64,000 nt of DNA, taken from NCBI GenBank assembly GCA_002423435.1, contig DIWE01000023.1:124001-188000 (forward strand), given 5' to 3'. The position numbers were made by a program, and so were the translations under genes. This document shows positions 58,415 through 64,000 of this stretch, piece by piece. This stretch comes from Clostridiales bacterium UBA6114 (GTDB lineage: Bacteria; Bacillota; Clostridia; Oscillospirales; Butyricicoccaceae). Within the stretch, counting starts at the first letter, position 1. Every line of letters begins with the position of its first letter. The notes under the pieces are model-generated. The model had not been told where the DNA came from, did not search any database, and was given only the letters and a program-made list of their open reading frames with translations.

Positions 58415-60091
58415 ATGGATTTACTTTACCAGAAATATGTAACGGAAACTTACGACCGGCGCGGCGTGCTCAAGGATTTTAAGGTAAACCTGCCCGAATG
58501 CTTCAATTTCGCCTACGACGTTGTCGACGCGCTGGCCTTAAAAAAGCCGGCCAGCACCGCGATGATGTGGATAAACGAAAAAGGGGCGGAGCATCGGTTT
58601 TCGTTTGCGGAAATGAAGGAGCTTTCCGACAAGACGGCGAACGTGCTCCGCGACGCCGGTATCAAAAAAGGCGACGCGGTCATGCTTGTCCTAAAGCGCC
58701 ACTGGCAGTTCTGGACCGTCATGACGGCGCTTTGCAAGATCGGGGCGCTCGCGATCCCCGCGACCCATCTTCTGACGGCCCACGACTATGTCTACCGGTT
58801 TAACGCCGCTTCCGTCAAGGCGGTCGTCGCGACGAGCGACGGGGATACGTGCGATTCGATCGACGAAGCGCAGAAGGACTGCCCCTCGCTTACAGTGAAG
58901 CTGGTTGTAAACGGCGACAGGGCCGGCTGGGGAAGCCTCGACACTCTCGTGGAGCAAGCCTCCGGTCATTTCGAGAAGCCCACGGGCGCCGACATGCCGC
59001 AAAACGGCGACATGATGCTTATGTACTTTACCTCCGGGACCAGCGGCCCGCCGAAAATGGTGTGGCACGATTTTACGTACCCTCTCGGCCATATCGTTAC
59101 GGCGCGCCACTGGCACAACGTCGTTCCCGACGGGCTCCATTTGACGGTTGCCGATACCGGATGGGGAAAAGCCGTCTGGGGCAAGCTGTACGGGCAATGG
59201 CTCTGTGAGGCGGGCGTTTTCACCTATGATTTCGATAAGTTCAATGGCCACGATCTGCTGAATATGTTTGCGAAATATAAAATCACAACGTTTTGCGCCC
59301 CTCCGACGATCTTCCGCTTCTTTATCAAGGAGGATCTTTCAAAATTCGACCTGTCGTCCCTTACGTACGCCACAACCGCGGGAGAAGCCTTAAACCCCGA
59401 GGTGTTCAACGTATTTTATAAAGCGACCGGCCTGAAACTCATGGAAGGCTTCGGCCAGACCGAAACCACGCTCTCCGTATGTACCACCGTCGGAATGGAG
59501 CCGAAGCCCGGCTCCATGGGGAAACCCTCTCCCGGCTACACCGTGAAGATTTTTGACGACATGGGCAACGAGGCTCCCGCCGGCGCCGCGGGCGAAATCG
59601 TGATCAGCACCGAAAAAGGCAAGCCGGTCGGCATGTTCGGCGGCTATTACCGCGACCAGGCCCGCACCGACTCGGTCTGGCACGACGGCTGGTACCATAC
59701 GGGCGACGTCGCGTGGTGCGACGAGGACGGCTATTTCTGGTACGTCGGGCGCACCGACGACCTTATTAAATCCTCGGGCTATCGCATCAGCCCGTTCGAA
59801 ATCGAAAGCGTACTGATGGAGCATCCCGCCGTTATGGAGTGCGGCGTGACCGGCGTGCCCGACCCCGTGAGAGGCCAGATCGTAAAAGCGACCGTTGTCC
59901 TTACAAAGGGCTACGAGGGCTCCGACGCGCTTGCAAAGGAGCTCCAGGAGTATGTCAAAAAGAACACGGCGCCTTATAAATATCCCAGAATCATCACTTT
60001 TGTAAGCGAGCTTCCGAAGACGATCAACGGAAAAATCCGCCGGGTGGATTTAAGGGCGGATCAGACCCCTCACAACGTTATACCGGACTAA
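58415..60091 (+). CDS. AMP-forming acyl-CoA synthetase (acetyl-CoA synthetase-like)
   Basis: 558 residues, ANL superfamily. ATP loop YFTSGTSGPPKMVWHD; GEALNPEVF and MEGFGQTETT motifs; hinge YHTGDVAWCDEDGYFWYVGR; catalytic lysine in PKTINGKIRR near the C-terminus. It activates a carboxylic acid to its CoA thioester through an acyl-AMP. Related clostridial proteins are annotated as acetate or medium-chain ligases; the real acid is unknown. The T-box upstream suggests a link to amino acid state, possibly a branched or aromatic acid derived from an amino acid. Confidence 0.92.
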   Translation: MDLLYQKYVTETYDRRGVLKDFKVNLPECFNFAYDVVDALALKKPASTAMMWINEKGAEHRFSFAEMKELSDKTANVLRDAGIKKGDAVMLVLKRHWQFWTVMTALCKIGALAIPATHLLTAHDYVYRFNAASVKAVVATSDGDTCDSIDEAQKDCPSLTVKLVVNGDRAGWGSLDTLVEQASGHFEKPTGADMPQNGDMMLMYFTSGTSGPPKMVWHDFTYPLGHIVTARHWHNVVPDGLHLTVADTGWGKAVWGKLYGQWLCEAGVFTYDFDKFNGHDLLNMFAKYKITTFCAPPTIFRFFIKEDLSKFDLSSLTYATTAGEALNPEVFNVFYKATGLKLMEGFGQTETTLSVCTTVGMEPKPGSMGKPSPGYTVKIFDDMGNEAPAGAAGEIVISTEKGKPVGMFGGYYRDQARTDSVWHDGWYHTGDVAWCDEDGYFWYVGRTDDLIKSSGYRISPFEIESVLMEHPAVMECGVTGVPDPVRGQIVKATVVLTKGYEGSDALAKELQEYVKKNTAPYKYPRIITFVSELPKTINGKIRRVDLRADQTPHNVIPD

Positions 60092-60131
60092 AAGAATATC
60101 AAAACAGATAAGGATATGGACGTTAATAAAG

Positions 60132-60165
60132 CGGGAAAGGTAAATCCTTTCCCGTTTTCATTTTT
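60132..60165 (+). terminator. Terminator after acyl-CoA synthetase gene
   Basis: CGGGAAAGG and CCTTTCCCG flank TAAAT, followed by TTTTCATTTTTT. Confidence 0.85.
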
Positions 60166-60253
60166 TATGGTGCCATATGATACCAAAATAATCATTTTGC
60201 GCTGCCGTATGATACGATATTTTTAATTCTAATTTATCGTGAGGTGTTTGATA

Positions 60254-60415
60254 ATGAACGAAAAAACCTGTGAAAGCTGCGAACACTACATACCGCATTA
60301 CGTTCGTATCGGCAGAAAATTTCATAAAATCGACTTTGGCCATTGCGTTTATCCGCGCATCAAAAACAGGGATAAAGCCACAAAAGCCTGCGAGCATTAT
60401 ACGCCCAAAAAATAA
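60254..60415 (+). CDS. Small Cys-rich protein (53 aa), zinc-ribbon-like
   Basis: Starts MNEKTCESCEHYIPHYVRIG and contains four cysteines: C6, C9, C31 and C46, each in a Cys-x-x-Cys or Cys-plus-His setting (CEHYIPH, GHCVYP, CEHYTPK). Two CEHY units at 9-12 and 46-49 suggest an internal pair. It probably binds zinc. GAGGTG is about eight bases before the ATG, and a strong hairpin terminator follows. It lies alone between terminators. No function can be assigned. Confidence 0.7.
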   Translation: MNEKTCESCEHYIPHYVRIGRKFHKIDFGHCVYPRIKNRDKATKACEHYTPKK

Positions 60416-60431
60416 GCCTTCCCCCTAAACC

Positions 60432-60473
60432 GCCGCAGGCCATTGAAAACTAATGTTTTCAATGGCCTGCGGC
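60432..60473 (+). terminator. Very strong terminator hairpin
   Basis: A 19-bp perfect stem (60432-60450 with 60455-60473) and TAAT loop, then CTCTTTGATTT. Confidence 0.75.
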
Positions 60474-60617
60474 CCTCTTTGATTTGTTCAGTAGAAATTA
60501 AGTAAAAAATTAAAATGACCGAATTATCCGAATTAAATATGATAAAGTTATATTAAACAGAAGGCAGGGAAGTTTTCCTTGCTTTTCTGTTTTTATTATT
60601 TTTTAGGAGTGATAGAA

Positions 60618-61835
60618 ATGAGGGCGAACAATGTAAGGGAGTTTTTACGGATGCTTGATCCAAAAGATGCAAGCTATGGGATAAAGAGGCTGTCAGCCAC
60701 AGACAAAGACCAATTAAAAAAGGCTATTTGCAGCAGCGCCTCGAAGTTGCCACGCGGATATTCGGAAGCAATTTCTGGGTTTAAAAAAACGGCAACATCA
60801 CAGGCAATGCCGTATATTGCAGACTTCTTCATAAAAAATCCAGGCTTTTACGCCGAATATCTGATCAAAAGCGAGGTCTTATATCTCCCTTTGAAATTAA
60901 AAGGGCTTACCTTAAAGCAGATACTGGAACAGTTAAAGCCTGTGAGCATTTCCAAATACATCTTGAAATGCTCAGATTCAAATCGGTATTACGCTCATGC
61001 AACAGGGATGCTTCGTCAAAAATTGGGAATGAGTAAAAGCGGCAGGTTCGACAAAGATACCGGACGAAAACTTTATACGAAAATAAAAGGTCGGCTTCCG
61101 AAAAAAAGGGGATATCTTGCAAGCGAAGTTAATCCAGACCTGCTTTTCTCGAGTCATTTTGAAGAGTATGTCGTCTATGTGGACGCGAATATCTGGGGGG
61201 CTTGTAGCCTAGACGTAAAATATTATGCTAAAGACACTAATATCGTTTGGAAAGTGAAAGAAATCAGAGATATCATAAAGAAGAAAAGCGGCAGGAATTC
61301 GGCCGATGCAAGGATCAATGATGAGCTACTACAGTTTATCATAGAATGTATGGCCGGTCATCAGTCATTTGAACCTTCGAATTCTAGCATGTTATTGGAA
61401 AATGCGGCCAATACATTTCGGATAAACAAAATGATAAACTTAGATAAGGGCAAAGATAGGCAACCGGTGCGAAATATCGATTCGAATTTTATTAAATCTG
61501 TTACAACGACTTATACTGGTTGGGATGCATGGAGAAAAATAGTCAGCATTGCATTTGACATCGGATTAAACGCTGCAACGATAGGTCTAATTATTTCTGC
61601 AATATCAGGAACAACAGCAATAACAGGGCCGGGCGGTATTGCTGTCGCAACTGCAGAGGCCGGGAAATTTGTCGACAGTGCAGTGAGGATTTCATATGGC
61701 TTTACCTTGTTAATATCTGCCATATGTTATACAATGAACGACGGGGGTTTTAACTTTACCGTAAATACCCTTAATAATTCCAATAAGCTGATTGATACAC
61801 TGATTAATCTGCCAAGCGTAGAGCGTATAAAATAG
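60618..61835 (+). CDS. Unrecognised protein with C-terminal membrane segments
   Basis: 405 residues. Residues 1-300 are soluble, basic and helical, with no motif I recognise. Two hydrophobic segments follow near 315-345 (NAATIGLIISAISGTTAITG, then GGIAVATAEAG) and 353-372 (ISYGFTLLISAICYTM), then a short polar tail. AGGAG lies eight bases before the ATG at 60618. Codon use and base composition are more AT-rich than the surrounding genes, suggesting transfer. A membrane protein gene follows 19 bp later. An effector/immunity or defence pair is conceivable but unsupported by homology. Confidence 0.75.
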   Translation: MRANNVREFLRMLDPKDASYGIKRLSATDKDQLKKAICSSASKLPRGYSEAISGFKKTATSQAMPYIADFFIKNPGFYAEYLIKSEVLYLPLKLKGLTLKQILEQLKPVSISKYILKCSDSNRYYAHATGMLRQKLGMSKSGRFDKDTGRKLYTKIKGRLPKKRGYLASEVNPDLLFSSHFEEYVVYVDANIWGACSLDVKYYAKDTNIVWKVKEIRDIIKKKSGRNSADARINDELLQFIIECMAGHQSFEPSNSSMLLENAANTFRINKMINLDKGKDRQPVRNIDSNFIKSVTTTYTGWDAWRKIVSIAFDIGLNAATIGLIISAISGTTAITGPGGIAVATAEAGKFVDSAVRISYGFTLLISAICYTMNDGGFNFTVNTLNNSNKLIDTLINLPSVERIK

Positions 61836-61854
61836 AAATCAGGGGAGAAATGCT

Positions 61855-62199
61855 ATGGGTGAATTAATAGCAAATATTGTTGTCATGATATCAGGAGCTA
61901 TAGTCCTGATATGTATTATTCCAATAATACTTACGGCAATCAGGGCTGTACGGAACAGAAAAAATATGACAAAACAGATCTTTGGCAAGATTTATAAAAC
62001 AAATGTCACTTGTCTGATAATAATTCTATTTTCCTCATTTATTGGTTCGGTTTTAACAAAAATTCTGGGGGCGGAAACGACCGTTAACATTTTTTCAGTA
62101 TATCTTGACGCCTTATTAACATTGCTATTAAAAGCGTGGCCTGCATTGGTTCTTGTTTATGTTCTTAGACGGCGGTTAAAAAATTTCAAAGATGAGTAA
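61855..62199 (+). CDS. Small membrane protein of unknown function
   Basis: 114 residues with three hydrophobic segments: about 5-28 (IVVMISGAIVLICIIPIIL), 50-72 (CLIIILFSSFIGSVLTKIL) and 80-103. Positive residues flank them (RAVRNRKN, RRRLKNFK). GGGGAGAAA precedes the ATG. It is AT-rich like its upstream neighbour and likely co-transcribed. No family was recognised. It could anchor, transport with, or protect against the upstream protein; none of these can be shown. Confidence 0.72.
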   Translation: MGELIANIVVMISGAIVLICIIPIILTAIRAVRNRKNMTKQIFGKIYKTNVTCLIIILFSSFIGSVLTKILGAETTVNIFSVYLDALLTLLLKAWPALVLVYVLRRRLKNFKDE

Positions 62200-62201
62200 A
62201 G

Positions 62202-62252
62202 CCCCAAGCCGTTCGTTGGGGTGGGTTCGAAGGGGTATTGGATTCCTCTCTC
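62202..62252. repeat. Hairpin and degenerate hairpin-array fragment
   Basis: CCCCAA/TTGGGG hairpin at 62203-62222, then GAAGGGGTATTGGATTCCTC, which resembles the TGAGGGGGAAT/ATTCCCCCTCA unit of element B (35155-35180). Confidence 0.4.
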
Positions 62253-62322
62253 GGAAATTCTATAATATCAATACTTTAAGCGCTATTTTGTGTAACAATC
62301 GTGTCAGACTGAAATGTTTGTG

Positions 62323-62738
62323 TCACTCTTCGATCTTTTCATAAAAGCCTCCCTTGTTAAAGGGAGGGGGACCGCCGGAGCGGTGGAGGGATTCTTTCAC
62401 CAGCTTGTCTATATATTCACAAACCCCTCTGAAATTACTCGAAATTTCATTGTTCGGTATCCTGATAACGGCTAAATTATATGCTTCAATACGCTCGGTT
62501 CTTATTTTATCCCGCAGCAACCCGGCTTCCTCATAATGCTGCGACCGTCAAGCTCAATAATAAGCTTAGCGCTCGCGCAATAAAAATCGACTATATAATT
62601 GTCAATAATTTTTTGCCGCAGAAACCTTACGGGATAGCTTCTCAGAAAATCGTACCACAGACGGCGCTCTTCTTTTGTCATGCCTTTTCGAAGAATTTTG
62701 GCGCTATCGGTTAAGTCGGGATTATGCTTGTATTTCAT
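62323..62738 (-). pseudogene. Frameshifted DUF559 (VSR-like nuclease fold) gene
   Basis: The first frame starts MKYKHNPDLTDSAKILRKGM, continues MTKEERRLWYDFLRSYPVRF and IDNYIVDFYCASAKLIIELDG, the DUF559 core, then runs into an unrelated end. The rest of the domain is in the next frame: QHYEEAGLLRDKIR and VIRIPNNEISSNFRGVCEY. One missing base after GACGGT (about 62540), where a T would restore DGSQHYEE, explains the break. It lies inside an element bounded by inverted hairpins (62347-62788). DUF559 proteins have an endonuclease-like fold of unknown role. Confidence 0.8.
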
Positions 62739-62788
62739 GCGAATCCCTCCGTCAGGCTTCGCCTGGCACCTCCCTTTGACAAGGGAGG
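62347..62788. mobile_element. DUF559-carrying element (R2)
   Basis: Hairpins CCTCCCTT/AAGGGAGG stand at both ends (62348-62367 and 62768-62787), enclosing the DUF559 pseudogene on the minus strand. About 65 bp to the left are similar to those left of R1 (24275-24340). The right end runs directly into CTCAGACTGTAGACAAAGT, the end sequence of the hairpin-array elements. Confidence 0.65.
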
Positions 62789-62921
62789 CTCAGACTGTAG
62801 ACAAAGTATCTATGGGGATTGTGAAGGGGTCGCCCTTCAAATTTTTGTTTATCGGATATAATATAAGTTTACCATATTTATACGGTTTTGTTGTTATCAT
62901 CTATTATTGGTGTATCCATAA

Positions 62922-62956
62922 AAAAGCTCAAAGCAAATCCGCGGATTTGCTTTGAG
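62922..62956 (-). terminator. Terminator of the rpoA-rplQ operon
   Basis: 14-bp perfect stem CTCAAAGCAAATCC (62927-62940 with 62943-62956). On the minus strand it is followed by CTTTTTT. Confidence 0.8.
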
Positions 62957-62966
62957 TATTAGAAAA

Positions 62967-63041
62967 GGTTGGAGGTTCGCGAGTCAGAAGCCGGAGCCAT
63001 GCTCAAACGGCCTTTTTTCTCTGACAAACGAACTTCCAACC
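62967..63041. repeat. Large stem-loop downstream of rplQ
   Basis: GGTTGGAGGTTCG (62967-62979) pairs with 63029-63041 with one mismatch; GAGTCAGAA/TTCTCTGAC extends it imperfectly. Possible RNA-processing structure at the operon end. Confidence 0.4.
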
Positions 63042-63129
63042 TCAAAACCGCGCTTTTCCCTGAAAGCGCTTATCTGCGCAACCGGGAGAAAGTACGGCCG
63101 ATCTTCATTGGCTTTTGCGGTGCGTCCGG

Positions 63130-63471
63130 TTATACAAGCTCGATGATCGACATCTCGGCGCCGTCTCCGCGGCGGGGGCCTGTTTTCAGGACGCGGGTGT
63201 ATCCGCCGCTGCGGCCCTCGTATTTGGGGGCGATCTGATCGAACAGCTTCTTTACGACGTCTTCCTTGGTGATGAAGGTCATCGCCTGTTTTTTCGCGGC
63301 CAGATCATTCTGCTTGCCCAACGTGATCATCTTTTCGGCGAGGGACCGGACTTCCTTCGCCCTTGTCACCGTGGTCTCAATTCTGCCGTTCTCAAGCAGA
63401 AAGGTCACCATCGCGCGAAGCATCATCATGCGGTGGTTGGTCGGTCTGCCGAGTTTTCGGGTTCCGGGCAT
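63130..63471 (-). CDS. rplQ: 50S ribosomal protein L17
   Basis: 113 residues, MPGTRKLGRPTNHRMMMLRAM with VTRAKEVRSLAEKMITLGK, and the C-terminal RSGGYTRVLKTGPRRGDGAE that defines L17. AAGGAGG precedes the ATG. It follows rpoA, the conserved order at the end of the alpha operon. Component of the large ribosomal subunit near the exit tunnel. Confidence 0.98.
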   Translation of the reverse strand: MPGTRKLGRPTNHRMMMLRAMVTFLLENGRIETTVTRAKEVRSLAEKMITLGKQNDLAAKKQAMTFITKEDVVKKLFDQIAPKYEGRSGGYTRVLKTGPRRGDGAEMSIIELV

Positions 63472-63517
63472 TTTCCTTTACCTCCTTAAAATTAAGGGTT
63501 CGTATATCTGGGGACAT

Positions 63518-63545
63518 GCCTGTTTTCAGCCGATTGAAAACAGGC
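63518..63545 (-). promoter_or_regulatory. Stem-loop between rpoA and rplQ
   Basis: GCCTGTTTTCA and TGAAAACAGGC flank a 6-base loop. No U-run on the minus strand, so a processing or attenuation hairpin is more likely than a terminator. Confidence 0.5.
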
Positions 63546-63560
63546 GCTCCCGTTTTCTTT

Positions 63561-64000
63561 TTATTCCTCGCTTTTGGCGAGGGAGAGGTTCATCGCGGCC
63601 AGTTTGTTCATCACTTCTTCAAGCGACTTGCGCCCTAAGTTCCGCACCTTCATCATTTCATCCTCGGTCGTGTTGACCAGGTCCTCAACCGTATTGATCC
63701 CCGCCCGTTTTAAGCAGTTAAACGAACGGACGGACAGGTCGAGCTCCTCAATCGTCATTTCAAGCACCTTGTCGTGGTGCGTTTCCACCTTTTCCACAAC
63801 GGTCGAGCGGGAGCTGATCTCCTCGGAAAGATTGACAAACAGGCTTAAAAGGTCGGTCAGTATTTTTGCGCCGAGCGAGACGGCGTCGCGCGCCGATATG
63901 GTTCGGTCGGTCCAGACTTCAAGCGTCAGTTTATCAAAATCGGTCATATTGCCCACGCGGGTATTTTCCACCGAATAATTCACCTTGTAAACGGGGGTAT
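63561..64000 (-). CDS. rpoA: RNA polymerase alpha subunit, N-terminus outside window
   Basis: The visible 146 codons read in from the window edge as TPVYKVNYSVENTRVGNMTD, the end of the alpha N-terminal domain, followed by the linker and the complete alpha-CTD (LDLSVRSFNCLKRAGINTVE, then VRNLGRKSLEEVMNKL). A GTG at 63983 is only an internal Val codon, not the start. The CTD contacts UP elements and activators. About 170 N-terminal residues are missing. Confidence 0.97.
   Translation of the reverse strand, partial: TPVYKVNYSVENTRVGNMTDFDKLTLEVWTDRTISARDAVSLGAKILTDLLSLFVNLSEEISSRSTVVEKVETHHDKVLEMTIEELDLSVRSFNCLKRAGINTVEDLVNTTEDEMMKVRNLGRKSLEEVMNKLAAMNLSLAKSEE

Larger units (their letters stand above)
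62739..63129. other. Intergenic region between DUF559 element and rplQ
   Basis: 391 bp: a hairpin-array end (62788-62830), AT-rich sequence with nothing recognised (62831-62920), the rpoA-rplQ terminator (62922-62956) and a further large stem-loop (62967-63041). Confidence 0.55.

Noticed and set aside
62226..62235. GGTTCGA-like T-loop sequence suggesting a tRNA
   Set aside because: No acceptor stem, anticodon arm or CCA-compatible fold can be drawn around it.

Overview
The window looks like chromosome from an anaerobic, spore-forming Clostridia (Firmicutes) member, most likely of the Oscillospirales/Ruminococcaceae type. This rests on gene content: a CwlJ/GerQ-like spore germination pair, ferredoxin-dependent 2-oxoacid oxidoreductase, GTG/TTG starts behind strong AGGAGG-type ribosome sites, a T-box leader, c-di-GMP-I riboswitches, SLH-domain and SipW-type secreted proteins, and the rpoA-rplQ ribosomal operon end. 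The genus cannot be fixed from sequence alone. No rRNA, tRNA, CRISPR array, prophage or intact insertion sequence was seen.

Layout. (1) 1-8142, minus strand: a GntR-headed operon with an N-acyl amino acid deacylase-like protein, a TAXI-TRAP transporter, a class V aminotransferase, a YhcH/NanQ-like protein and alanine dehydrogenase (cut by the window edge). (2) 8143-12660: flavoprotein, a 313-bp inverted-repeat element, CwlJ/GerQ-like genes and a DEAD-box helicase. (3) 13258-23991, plus strand: an IclR-headed operon mixing KDG kinase and KDPG aldolase with a DctPQM TRAP transporter, CoA-transferase, MaoC hydratase, two paralogous crotonases and a fumarate reductase-like flavoprotein. (4) 23992-24975: a graveyard of small repeats. 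(5) 24976-34865: a DUF6179/DUF6323-like pair, a PAS protein, then a LysR gene divergent from korDABC, sucCD and an AAE-type exporter, a plausible 2-oxoglutarate to succinate energy module. (6) 35264-43725: a second TAXI-TRAP operon (PrpD-like, M24 peptidase, peroxiredoxin-like, MalY-like) with a divergent LysR gene. (7) 43787-50153: FAD/Rieske oxidoreductase, two c-di-GMP-I riboswitches, a riboswitch-controlled SipW-type secreted protein facing an HD-GYP protein, an XRE regulator and a lipoprotein. (8) 50279-54092: menA-hepT-ndh2, matching the quinone and NADH dehydrogenase core of flavin-based extracellular electron transfer loci. (9) 54266-60091: SLH protein, CTP synthase, then a T-box leader before a cupin regulator and an acyl-CoA synthetase. 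(10) 60254-63129: a tiny Cys-rich protein, an AT-rich islet of two unrecognised genes and a decayed DUF559 element. (11) 63130-64000: rplQ and rpoA.

How it fits together. Three TRAP systems in one window imply heavy use of organic acids as substrates. The catabolic operons feed pyruvate, CoA thioesters or 2-oxoglutarate into reactions that give ATP, reduced ferredoxin or NADH; the NDH-2/demethylmenaquinone trio would offer one electron outlet. The most novel-looking non-coding material is a family of about 200-bp hairpin-array elements: two copies each sit between two near-identical copies of a transcription terminator hairpin.
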